From assembly GCF_000418325.1 (NCBI RefSeq), contig NC_021658.1, forward strand, positions 2,356,001 to 2,420,000: a stretch of DNA of 64,000 nt, in the 5' to 3' direction. This stretch comes from Sorangium cellulosum So0157-2. GTDB lineage: Bacteria; Myxococcota_A; Polyangia; Polyangiales; Polyangiaceae. Position numbers and translations under genes: made by a program. This document shows, piece after piece, positions 1 through 8,260 of this stretch; the first letter of the stretch is position 1; every line of letters begins with the position of its first letter. The notes under the pieces are model-generated. The model saw nothing but the letters and a program-made list of their open reading frames with translations, was not told the origin of the DNA and did not search any database.

Positions 1-2142
1 GTACTCGAAGCCCGAGAACCCGGGGTCCGGACCGGTGGCGCCGAGCAGGTTCTTGGCGCGGAGCGCCACGGTCGTCTCGTGACCCGGAATCACCCACAGG
101 TTGCGCGCCACCAGGCTGGCGTTCCACAGGAGATACGGCGGCAGGTCGAAGCTGCGGCCGTTCTCCAGGATGCTCGCGTCCGCGGCGCGGCGCGGGCCGA
201 CGACGATCCCCTGCGTCGAGAGCTCCAGCGGAAGGGAGCTCGGCGACGGCAGCTTCACGTAGGCGCCGGCCCGGGCGACCCAGGTCGGGTAAGCGACCAT
301 CGCCGGACCGACAAGGTCGGCCTGATAGCCCACCTGGCCGGAGTCCCGGGTCGAGTGGACCGTCTCGAACGACGCGTAGCCGCCGAGGGCGTCGCCGCGC
401 CGCAGCTCGGCGCGCGTCGCCCAGAAGACGGACGTCTGGCTGGCGAGGTTCTCGGCCGTCTGGTTGATGCCCCGCGGGACGAACTCTGCTTTGTCGTTCA
501 GCTGGCTGTAGGACACGCTCGTGCTCGCCGAGGCCCAGGCGGTCGGCCGCCACGTCACCTCGGCGTCCACGGTGTGGATGCGCTGAGGCCTGAGATCCAC
601 GTTGCCGATCACGTCGCCCGGGACGAGGGGCTCGGCATAGAGCAGATACGGGGAAGGCGCCTTGAAGGCGCTGCCGTACAAGAGCTTCGCCACGACCGCC
701 TTGCCGAGGTGCGACGTCGCCCCGAAGCGTCCGGTCATCTGATTGCCGTATTTGCTGTGGCGGTCGTAGCGGAAGCCGCCGGTCAGCTTCAGCCAGGGAT
801 CCAGCACCTTGAGGTTGGCGCTGAGCAGCGCCCCGACGTCGACCAGCTCGGCCGAGAGCCGCTCCCGCTCCGGCGAGCCGAACGCCTCGCCCGTGAGCTT
901 GCTGATCCGGCGGAAGGACGGCAGGTCCTCTTTGTCGTAGATGGACTCGAGGTTCAAGATGACGTTGAACCGGTCCCACGGGACCCACCGGAGCTCGGCG
1001 CTGGCGTCGACGCCGCGGTAGGCCATGCGCCGCTCGATGTAATACCAGCCGCCGGCGACGTCCACGCGGTCGCCCGGCAGGACGCCGCCCTGGAAGTACG
1101 TGCCCTGCACCGCGAACGCGAGCTCTCGGTTCAGCTGGAAGAGCCCGTCGAGCGCCACCCGGCGCTGTTGCAGGCTGATCACGGTGCCGGCCTCGCGCCC
1201 GGAGGCGTCCGTTCCGCCGGTGAGCTGCGCCCACTGCGCGAAATCGCCGCCGCGCCGGAAGCCGGACCAGTACGCGCTGAGCGCGAGGTGGTGGCCGCGG
1301 CTCGGATCGCGGAACGCGATGCGCGAGCCGACCACCCCGGAGAGGCGCTCGAGGTTCTGGGCGTCGACGCGCCCCTCGTTGTACGTCGGGACGCGGGGGG
1401 CCGGGGACTGGCGAGGCATCTCCAGGCCGCTCCGATCGTCGAGCTCACCCGCGGCCGAGATCATCATGTCGAAGCGGGCGCTGCTCCAGCCTCCCACCAC
1501 GTCGAGGCGGCCGCTCGGGTGATCCTTCGTCACGCCGGCGTGCACCGTGCCGTCGACGAAGGGGATGTCCTCCGGCGACAGGGTGATGATGTTGACGACG
1601 CCGAGGAACGCGTCCGCGCCGTAGAGCGCCGACGCCGGGCCGCGCACGACCTCGATCTGCTTGATGGCCGACAGCGGGATCAGCTCCGTGCCCAGCCAGT
1701 TGCCGCTGGTGGTCCGGAACGCGACCGAGCGACCGTCGATCATCACCTTGATCCCGCCGCTCTCGGCCCCGAGCCCGCCCGTCATGCCCTGCACGCCGGC
1801 GTTCGGCAGGATGTGGTCGTCGACCAGGTAAAAGCCGATGACGTGCTGGAGCGCCTCGCCGACGCTCTTGTACCCCCAGCGCCGGATCTCCTCGGCGGTG
1901 ATCGCCGTCACGAGGGCGGGCGCGTCGTCGAGGGTCTCCAGCGTCTTGCTGGCGGTGGACACCTCGACGTCGAGCAGCCGCAAGAGGTCGACGCCCTCGA
2001 GCGCGTCGTTGCGCTGCGCTTCCCCTGCGGACCTCGGCTCTCCCGGTGCTGTCGCGGCCGTCGGCTGAGCCCACGCGGCGCCCGGCGTCGCGGCGAGCGC
2101 CAGGGCAACAATCCACTTGGTATCGAGCGAGGCAAAGGTCAT
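1..2142 (-). CDS. TonB-dependent outer-membrane receptor (3' end outside window)
   Basis: Reading from the ATG at 2142 down to base 1 gives 714 uninterrupted codons; the C-terminal end of the barrel is off the left edge. Residues 1-26 form a signal peptide ending in AAWAQ. Around residue 50 is the STASKTLETLDDAPA region typical of receptors of this family. The plug domain follows (about 60-180) with the conserved EVVRGPASALYGADAF and VVNIIT, and the rest is beta-barrel-like. Receptors of this kind take up substrates across the outer membrane using TonB energy. It is the last gene of a minus-strand operon, 51 bp behind the hybrid kinase at 2194-5028. The ligand cannot be told from sequence; the binding-protein genes upstream suggest a small molecule other than the common siderophores (inference). 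Confidence 0.9.
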   Translation of the reverse strand, partial: MTFASLDTKWIVALALAATPGAAWAQPTAATAPGEPRSAGEAQRNDALEGVDLLRLLDVEVSTASKTLETLDDAPALVTAITAEEIRRWGYKSVGEALQHVIGFYLVDDHILPNAGVQGMTGGLGAESGGIKVMIDGRSVAFRTTSGNWLGTELIPLSAIKQIEVVRGPASALYGADAFLGVVNIITLSPEDIPFVDGTVHAGVTKDHPSGRLDVVGGWSSARFDMMISAAGELDDRSGLEMPRQSPAPRVPTYNEGRVDAQNLERLSGVVGSRIAFRDPSRGHHLALSAYWSGFRRGGDFAQWAQLTGGTDASGREAGTVISLQQRRVALDGLFQLNRELAFAVQGTYFQGGVLPGDRVDVAGGWYYIERRMAYRGVDASAELRWVPWDRFNVILNLESIYDKEDLPSFRRISKLTGEAFGSPERERLSAELVDVGALLSANLKVLDPWLKLTGGFRYDRHSKYGNQMTGRFGATSHLGKAVVAKLLYGSAFKAPSPYLLYAEPLVPGDVIGNVDLRPQRIHTVDAEVTWRPTAWASASTSVSYSQLNDKAEFVPRGINQTAENLASQTSVFWATRAELRRGDALGGYASFETVHSTRDSGQVGYQADLVGPAMVAYPTWVARAGAYVKLPSPSSLPLELSTQGIVVGPRRAADASILENGRSFDLPPYLLWNASLVARNLWVIPGHETTVALRAKNLLGATGPDPGFSGFEY

Positions 2143-2193
2143 GCGGGTACGCTTCGTTCTGAGCCTGCGGCCATGGTGGAATCGGGCCAATCG

Positions 2194-5028
2194 TCAGCTC
2201 GCCTTGGCGGTGGCGGCGAGCTCCTGCCTCAGGGCGACGCTGACAGCATCGAACTCCTGGCGCAGCCGCGAGAGGTCGCCCTTCCGCGGCAGGTCGCCCT
2301 CGCGGGCGGCGAGCTGGATCTTCTCCGCGAGCTCGGCGACGCGCGCCGCGCCGATCGACAGCATGCTGCCTTTCAGCTTGTGCGCGCTCGCCATCACCTC
2401 TTTGGTCATGGCCTCCGTGAAGGCCGACTCCAGGCTGTCGAGCTGCCCCGGCACGTTCTTGAGGACGAGCTCGATCAGCTTCCGCGACCGCGGGACCTCG
2501 GGGTCGAGCACGGGCAGGGCCGCCGACGGCCTGTCGGCGTCGGGGGGCAGCGGCCCCGGCTCGGGCTCGTCCCGGTTCAGCACCACGTGCCGCCACAAGG
2601 TCTTCTGCAGCGACTGCGGTCGCACCGGCTTGGCCAGGTAGTCGTCCATCCCGGCGGCGAGCACCCGGTCCCGCTCGCCGACGAGGGCGTGCGCGGTCAG
2701 CGCGATGATCACCGTGTGGCGGCCGATCCCGCGCTCCCACTCGCGGATCTTCTGGGTGGCGGTGTATCCGTCCATGACCGGCATCTGGCAGTCCATGAGG
2801 ACGGCGACGTACTGCTTTTGCTTGACGTACTCGAGCGCCTCCAGGCCGTTGCTGGCGGTCTCCACGCGCAGGCCCAGCTGCTCCACCTGCTCCATCGCCA
2901 CGTAACGGTTGATCTCGTTGTCGTCGACGACCAGGACGGGGAGCTTGCTCGCGATCCGGCCCGGCTCCACGCCGGGCTTGCTGACGGGCGCGGCCGCGGC
3001 GCCCGTCAGCGCGCTCTGCAGCGTGTTGTAGAGCTCCGACACGCGGAGCGGCTTGGGGAGCTGCGTGACGACGCTGGACTCCAGCCCGCTCAGCGCCACG
3101 CTCGAGCCCATGTGGTAGAGCGCCACGATCGGCAAACGGTGGAGCCCCGGCACCGACTGGACGGTCCGGACGAACTGCTCGAGGCCGAGATCGTCCATCT
3201 GGGCGCCGACGACGGCGGCGCTGAACGGCCGCTGCTCGAGCAGCGCGAGCTCCAGCCGGTTGATCGCGTCTCTCCCGGAGGTCGTGGCCTCGGCGTCGAA
3301 GCCCCAGGCCACGAGGTGCTCCACGACGACGTCGCGCCAGCTCTTGCTGATCTCCACCACGAGCGCGCGGCGCCCGCTCGCCCACTCGGCCGACCGGATC
3401 TGCTCGGCCCCGGCCGTGACCCCGACCTTGATCGTGAACCAGAACCGGCTGCCCTGCCCCGGCGTGCTGTCGACGCCGATCTCGCCGCCCATCGCCTCCG
3501 CCAGGTGCTTGCTGATCGCGAGGCCGAGGCCGGTGCCGCCGTGCTTGCGGACCAGCGAGCCGTCCACCTGCGTGAAGGCGGAGAAGAGCTTCTTCTGGTC
3601 GTCGGCGGCGATGCCGGGGCCCGTGTCCACGACGGCGAGCTTGACCAGCGCGGAGGCCTTGTCCTGCTGCGCCGTGGTCGCGTCGATCAGCACCTCGCCG
3701 CGCTCGGTGAACTTGATCGCGTTGCCGACCAGGTTCGTGAGCACCTGGCGGAACCGGTCGGGGTCGCCCACGACGCCGGTGGGGACGCGGCGCTCCACGC
3801 GGTACACGAGCTCGAGGCCCTTCTCGTGCGCCTGGCTCGCCATCAGCTCCGCGACCTCCTGCACGACGAGCCGCAGATCGTAGGACACGTGCTGCGCCAC
3901 GTACTTGCCGGCCTCGAGCTTCGAGAAGTCGAGGACGTCGTTGATGATCGCCATCAGCGTGTTCGCGGAGGCGTCGACCGTCTCCACGTAACGCCGCATC
4001 TTGCCGTCGAGCGCCTGGCTCTGCATGAGCCGGATGACCCCGAGGATCCCGTTCATCGGCGTCCGGATCTCGTGGCTCATGTTGGCGAGGAACTCGCTCT
4101 TCAGCCGCGACCCTTCGAGGGCCTGCTCGGTCTTGACGCGCAGCTCCTCGAAGGCCTGCTCGTTGGCCTCGACCATGCTGTTGAACGCGGCGCCGAGCAG
4201 CTCGAGCTCGTCGCCGCTCGAGATCTGCACGCGCTCCCAGCTCTTCCGCGCCGTGCCGGTCGACTCGGCGAGCGGCGCGTTCGCGCGGAGCCCGGTGGCG
4301 ATGGCCCCCGCGGCCGAGCGCAGCGCGAGCAGCGGCTCCGTGATGTGGACCGCGACGCGCTTGACGAGGAAATAGCTCGCCGCGACGCAGCCGAGGATCA
4401 GCGCCACGATCAGGCCGAGCGTGGTCGCGAGCCGGCTCCTCGCGAGCTCGCGGGCGTGAGCCATCCGCTCGGCGACGCTCTTCGTGCTGATGCCGTAGAT
4501 CACGGTCCCGGCCTGGGTCCCCTCGGAGACGACCGGGGCCGAGACCTCGAGGACGTCCACCCCGCCCATGGGGTTCGCCCGCCGCTTCAGCGCCGGCCGG
4601 GGCTGGTGTTCCGTGCTGATGCCGAGCGCCTGCAGATCCTTCGCCGTGAGGGCCGGCGCGTCCTTCGCGGCGCTCGCGGGGCCAAGCCCGCTCGCCGCCC
4701 AGACCCGGTTCTCCGAGTCGAGGAACAGGCCATACGCGATGTCGCTGTTCTCCGAGACCGTCTGGTAGATGAGCGCCTTGACGTCCCCGAACAGGTTGTC
4801 CGCCACCAGGCTGCGCAGCGCCAGCGACTGATTGAAGCCGAGCAGGCGGGCCTTCTCCTCGAGGCTGCCGAGGAGCTCCTGCTCGCGCGTGGCCTGGACC
4901 TCGCGATCCGTGGAGTAGATGAGGGCGCCGCTCGACAGGAGCGTGGCGCCGCCGAGGAGCAGGAGCGCGCCCAGGATCAGGCGCAGCAGCTTGTTACGGA
5001 GCGAGCCGTGGGCGTTCGGGGTGGGCAT
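2194..5028 (-). CDS. Hybrid sensor histidine kinase with HPt domain
   Basis: A 944-residue inner-membrane kinase. Transmembrane helices lie at about 14-38 and 203-223 and enclose a periplasmic sensor of about 160 residues. A HAMP-like linker follows. The HisKA domain has phospho-acceptor His319 (NMSHEIRTPMNG), and the HATPase domain has the N box at about 432-440 and the G2 box near 498-503. A first receiver-like domain (about 555-670) has lost its acceptor Asp (VVGAQMDDLG) and is a pseudo-receiver. A second receiver (697-810) has Asp746 in LMDCQMP and Lys800. The C-terminal HPt domain carries His883 in SAHKLKGSM. This gives a complete His-Asp-His relay. The gene starts 3 bp after the response regulator, so the two are surely co-transcribed, and the TonB receptor follows. 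The likely partner is the adjacent single-domain regulator. Confidence 0.95.
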   Translation of the reverse strand: MPTPNAHGSLRNKLLRLILGALLLLGGATLLSSGALIYSTDREVQATREQELLGSLEEKARLLGFNQSLALRSLVADNLFGDVKALIYQTVSENSDIAYGLFLDSENRVWAASGLGPASAAKDAPALTAKDLQALGISTEHQPRPALKRRANPMGGVDVLEVSAPVVSEGTQAGTVIYGISTKSVAERMAHARELARSRLATTLGLIVALILGCVAASYFLVKRVAVHITEPLLALRSAAGAIATGLRANAPLAESTGTARKSWERVQISSGDELELLGAAFNSMVEANEQAFEELRVKTEQALEGSRLKSEFLANMSHEIRTPMNGILGVIRLMQSQALDGKMRRYVETVDASANTLMAIINDVLDFSKLEAGKYVAQHVSYDLRLVVQEVAELMASQAHEKGLELVYRVERRVPTGVVGDPDRFRQVLTNLVGNAIKFTERGEVLIDATTAQQDKASALVKLAVVDTGPGIAADDQKKLFSAFTQVDGSLVRKHGGTGLGLAISKHLAEAMGGEIGVDSTPGQGSRFWFTIKVGVTAGAEQIRSAEWASGRRALVVEISKSWRDVVVEHLVAWGFDAEATTSGRDAINRLELALLEQRPFSAAVVGAQMDDLGLEQFVRTVQSVPGLHRLPIVALYHMGSSVALSGLESSVVTQLPKPLRVSELYNTLQSALTGAAAAPVSKPGVEPGRIASKLPVLVVDDNEINRYVAMEQVEQLGLRVETASNGLEALEYVKQKQYVAVLMDCQMPVMDGYTATQKIREWERGIGRHTVIIALTAHALVGERDRVLAAGMDDYLAKPVRPQSLQKTLWRHVVLNRDEPEPGPLPPDADRPSAALPVLDPEVPRSRKLIELVLKNVPGQLDSLESAFTEAMTKEVMASAHKLKGSMLSIGAARVAELAEKIQLAAREGDLPRKGDLSRLRQEFDAVSVALRQELAATAKAS

Positions 5029-5031
5029 GAC

Positions 5032-5475
5032 TCAGCGTGGACGCCGCGACGAGGCCGGGGGCGGCGCGGAGAGGGTCGTCACCGACGAGGTCGCGCCGCT
5101 CTTCGCGGCGCGCGCGGCCACCGCGCGCTCGACCGCGGGCGCCAGGGCGACGTGCAGCTTGGATTTCGAGACGATGCCGTCGGCGCCGACCTTCTCGCCG
5201 ATCGCGCTCAGCTGCTCGACGTCGCAGCCGGAGACGAGGATGATCCCGAGGTTCGAGAGGTGCGCGTTCTCCCGGAGCAGCTTGGCCAGCTTGTCGCCGT
5301 TGATGGTCGGCATGTTGATGTCGAGCGCGACCACGGTGATGCCGTCCCGCTTGATGACCGACGTCGCGCCGATGGGCGTGGCCAGCTCGGAGACGACGTA
5401 GCCAGCCCTGACGAGGACGTTGCACATCGCCTCGCGGGCGATCTCGTCGTCGTCGATCACGAGCACCCGGATCAC
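5032..5475 (-). CDS. Single-domain response regulator (receiver only)
   Basis: A CheY-like receiver of 147 residues with no output domain. It has the acidic cluster DDDE at residues 8-11, acceptor Asp52 in VALDINMP, and a conserved Ser/Lys pair further on (ILVSG, IVSKS). The last 30 residues are a Ser/Pro/Arg-rich tail. I chose the GTG at 5475 because GGAGG lies 8 nt upstream and the receiver fold begins at once; the frame stays open to 5667, but that extension is basic and featureless. The gene is 3 bp upstream of the hybrid kinase and 169 bp downstream of the binding lipoprotein. It probably takes phosphate from His883 of the kinase HPt domain. With no DNA-binding domain, it must act by protein contact or pass phosphate onward (inference). 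Confidence 0.88.
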   Translation of the reverse strand: MIRVLVIDDDEIAREAMCNVLVRAGYVVSELATPIGATSVIKRDGITVVALDINMPTINGDKLAKLLRENAHLSNLGIILVSGCDVEQLSAIGEKVGADGIVSKSKLHVALAPAVERAVAARAAKSGATSSVTTLSAPPPASSRRPR

Positions 5476-5644
5476 GAGCGCATCCTCCAGGGCTGCCGCA
5501 GAGCCGCGCGACGCCCCCGCCGCGGCGAGGCCGGAGAGGCCAAGCGATGATCTTGGATGGCGCGAGCCGACCCGCAGCTTCGGGGACCTGTAGGCATTTG
5601 AAAAGGCAACGGCATGGCGTCTCCAGTCCCCCTCCGAACTGCGG

Positions 5645-6682
5645 TTATCGACCGACGAGAAAGTCAACCTTTCCGAACTGGCTGGAATCGAGGCCGAAGC
5701 GCCGCGCGAGCCGCACGTCGACCAGGCGCTTCACGGAGATGGGCAGGCGGACGTCCGACGCCCGGAGCTTCCAGTCCGCGTCCCCGAGCTCGTAGAGGAG
5801 ATCCGCCGCCTGAAGCGTGAGCGCCTGCGTATCGGGGATGGCCGCGAACGTCCCGAACTCCGCGTGCTCGTTCACGAGGGAGCGCACCGCCACGACCACC
5901 GGCGCGCCGAGCCGATCCACGTACGGCAGCCAGACGTCGGTGAGGAACGTCGGGCTCAGCAGGCCATTGTCGTTCGGCAGCCAGATCGCGTCAACCTCGG
6001 CGCGCTGGAGCCTCACCAGCGCGGCGCGGAGGTCCTGGACGCGCGGCTTGTTCGAGAGCTCTTGCTTCACGAACGCCAGCTTCTCGACCTGCATCAGGGC
6101 TTCTTGCCGGGAGATGTGGCTGGCGAAGCCCTGGCGGTACACGACGCCGACCTGGCGGACGTCGAGGCCCAGCGTGCGCAGCCCCACCATGGCCGTGACC
6201 GCCGGCACCTCGTACGAGATCGCCACCGAGTTGGGGACGGTGCGCTGGAGCTCCTCGGCGAAGGAGGACATCAGGATCAGCGCGACCGGCGGTGTCGGGG
6301 TGGTGCGCACCCAGCTGCGGTACAGGAGCACGGTCGAATTGTTGACCAGCACCACCGCGCGCGGGCGATCCCTCGACACGATCCGCCCCACGGCCTCGGG
6401 GCCCGACTCCTCGACGCGCAGCGGGGAAATGGTGACACGGTATTCGTCGGAGAGCTCGACGCGGAGCGATTTCAGCATGTCCTCGAGCTGCGAGTCCGCG
6501 GGAGCGATGATGGAGATGACCGGCTTGCCGTCCGGAGGCGGCGCCTCGGACAGCGGGGCCGGATCTCTGGCGGCCTGCGGGGACGGGCCCGGCGAGCAGC
6601 TCAGGGGCAAGAGGAGCCCGAGCAGGGTGGAGGCTCGCCAGAGCGAGCGCGAACCGCGCGGACGCGTCGATCTCATCGCCAT
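5645..6682 (-). CDS. Periplasmic substrate-binding lipoprotein, ABC_sub_bind type
   Basis: A 345-residue protein starting MAMRSTRPRG, with an N-terminal hydrophobic helix ending in LLPLSCSP (lipobox-like, Cys29). The mature part resembles the ABC_sub_bind family: an N-terminal lobe opening KPVISIIAPADSQ, then VVLVNNSTVLL, VGVVYRQGF, and IWLPNDNGL in the hinge/second lobe. Proteins of this family bind small molecules, but no permease or ATPase gene is near. It overlaps the preceding gene by 10 bp (ATGGCGATGA), which indicates translational coupling. Together with the kinase and receptor downstream, it more likely feeds a sensory pathway than an importer (inference). The family assignment is from overall pattern and could shift within the type-1 periplasmic binding fold. 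Confidence 0.75.
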   Translation of the reverse strand: MAMRSTRPRGSRSLWRASTLLGLLLPLSCSPGPSPQAARDPAPLSEAPPPDGKPVISIIAPADSQLEDMLKSLRVELSDEYRVTISPLRVEESGPEAVGRIVSRDRPRAVVLVNNSTVLLYRSWVRTTPTPPVALILMSSFAEELQRTVPNSVAISYEVPAVTAMVGLRTLGLDVRQVGVVYRQGFASHISRQEALMQVEKLAFVKQELSNKPRVQDLRAALVRLQRAEVDAIWLPNDNGLLSPTFLTDVWLPYVDRLGAPVVVAVRSLVNEHAEFGTFAAIPDTQALTLQAADLLYELGDADWKLRASDVRLPISVKRLVDVRLARRFGLDSSQFGKVDFLVGR

Positions 6683-7623
6683 TCGTCCACCCCCAGATCC
6701 GCCAGCACGTGCTTCGGGAGCCTCCGGATCGCGCCCTCGATCGATTGACGCTCGCTCAGGAACGTGACCGCAACAAGCCCGACCTTGGCGGTCGAGAGAC
6801 TCAGGATCGTGAAGCTCATCTTGCTCTTGGACTCGAAATCGGCGCGGAACCGCTCCGGCAGGAGCACCGCGTCGGCGGTTTGAAACTGGAGCAGCTGCAG
6901 CAGATCTTCGATCTTGGTGACGCGCTGGACCTCCGGCGCGTCGTTCACGCCGAGCAGACCGGCGACGAACCTCGGGAGCGACTTTCGCTCGACCAGGTCG
7001 ACGATCCCGTACCGGAAGGAGGAGAGCATGTCCCTGGCCAGGAATTTCGTCGAGACCAGGAGGTATTGCTCTGCGTCGCTCCCCGCCCTCAGACCCTGGA
7101 GGTCGACGCCCCGGTTGAGCGAGGTCAGGACCGGCCTGGGCGACAGCGCCGCGTTCGGCGGGCTGACCTCGAGCGCCGTCTTGAAATCGCTCAGCTTGCC
7201 GAACACCGTCACGTCGACGCCGGGCATCGCGTCCTCGATCTTCTGCTCGAGCGCCCGAGCGCGAAGCGGCGTGACCGCATAGACATAGAGCGTGGCCTCG
7301 GGGCCGGCCGTGAGCGGCGAACTGAGCAGCAGGAGACAGCTCCCGAGGAGCAGCGCCGCGGCGAGCAGCGCCGCCGGCGCGCGCGGGGGCTGGACGGCCC
7401 GGCGCGGTCGGCGCCAGGCTCCCGCCAGCCGAGCGCGAGCGGCGAGCAGCTCGGCGATGCGGCGAAATGTCCCCGGCAGGACCGGCGCCGCCGGAGGGTC
7501 GTTTGGCCGCGCACAAGGCGGACTCCAACGGTGCGCGCTCCGCGCTGGGGATGCGAGCTGCCCCAAGGCCCGCTCGACCGCTGATCGCGGTCCCCGTGTG
7601 GAACGCTTGCGACTCATTTCCAC
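6673..7623 (-). CDS. Membrane-anchored PhnD-like periplasmic binding protein
   Basis: A 316-residue protein. An Arg/Pro-rich N-terminus of about 75 residues precedes one hydrophobic helix (AALLAAALLLGSCLLLLSS), then a periplasmic domain beginning ATLYVYAVTPLRA. Features such as SDFKTALEVSPPNAALSPRPVL, GSDAEQYLLVSTKF and LLPERFRADF match the type-2 binding-protein pattern of phosphonate-binding PhnD relatives, but I see no decisive motif. The GTG at 7623 has AGGAGGGG 9 nt upstream; an in-frame ATG two codons later is the alternative. This is the first gene of the operon and lies about 27 bp downstream of a predicted transcription start. The long cytoplasmic N-terminus is odd for a simple binding protein. 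Confidence 0.65.
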   Translation of the reverse strand: MEMSRKRSTRGPRSAVERALGQLASPARSAHRWSPPCARPNDPPAAPVLPGTFRRIAELLAARARLAGAWRRPRRAVQPPRAPAALLAAALLLGSCLLLLSSPLTAGPEATLYVYAVTPLRARALEQKIEDAMPGVDVTVFGKLSDFKTALEVSPPNAALSPRPVLTSLNRGVDLQGLRAGSDAEQYLLVSTKFLARDMLSSFRYGIVDLVERKSLPRFVAGLLGVNDAPEVQRVTKIEDLLQLLQFQTADAVLLPERFRADFESKSKMSFTILSLSTAKVGLVAVTFLSERQSIEGAIRRLPKHVLADLGVDEWR

Positions 7624-7658
7624 CCGCTTCGTCCCCTCCTGGTCATCGTAAGAGGACA

Positions 7659-7688
7659 GCGTAACCGACGATTAACCCTCCTTGTCAA
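7659..7688 (-). promoter_or_regulatory. Predicted sigma70-type promoter for the binding-protein/kinase/receptor operon
   Basis: On the minus strand a perfect TTGACA (7688-7683) is followed, after 17-18 bp, by GTTACG/TTACGC as a weak -10. The start would fall near 7650, giving a short leader with the AGGAGGGG ribosome site before the GTG at 7623. A second copy of the same block (TTGACA in its minus-strand reading, plus-strand TGTCAAGCGCC..GAGA) lies 27 bp further upstream at 7710-7724. The direct repeat could therefore be an operator overlapping the -35. Confidence 0.5.
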
Positions 7689-8260
7689 GCGCCCGAGAGG
7701 AGGCGATCGTGTCAAGCGCCGAGAAGCGGCGAAGGCATGATCCGAACGAGCTTGGCGAACGGCGGGCTCTGGAGAGGGGAACAACACACTCGCGGGCCGC
7801 TGTCGCGCAAAACTAGCGCCACCGTGATCCCGGCCGGCGTCGCCGCTTACGCGCGGCACACAGGGGCGCGCGCGACGCGTGCTGCTGTCTCAGGACTGCA
7901 TGTCGCGCGCCTGTCGCCCGCGCGCGCCGCCCTCTCCTCGCTTGCAGTTGTGGCGCGCCGCACCGCGTCTCGGGGCCTTCCTGCGGGGTGGAGTCTGGCG
8001 CTGGCGCTCCGGATCTCCGCAGCACATCGTGCCTCGTCGACCTACATGTGGAGCGATGAGGCACGGAATGGCAGATGACTTCACCTTGGCACGCACCGGG
8101 CGCGCAAAGGGTGGGTACGCCCGCGCCCTCCGTCGCCGGGATGGAACGCGGCGCTCGAACTGCCATGCTCGCCGGAGGAGCGCGGCCCGGTGGGGGCTTT
8201 GTTCAACGGACGACGGAGGGATCGCCGCGCCGTGGAGCGCGGTCCGCCCGAGGCGCGGCG
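7689..8260. other. Intergenic region without a recognisable gene
   Basis: It lies upstream of the sensory operon and downstream of glpD (8261). Besides the repeated TGTCAAGCGCC block at 7683-7698 and 7710-7724, I see no open frame with convincing codon usage, no tRNA-like arm and no strong hairpin. Confidence 0.5.

Noticed and set aside
79..5550. A plus-strand open frame of more than 1800 codons opposite the TonB receptor and kinase genes
   Set aside because: Its product is Arg/Glu/His/Leu-rich with no domains. It exists because the minus-strand genes are very G+C-rich, which removes stop codons on the opposite strand.
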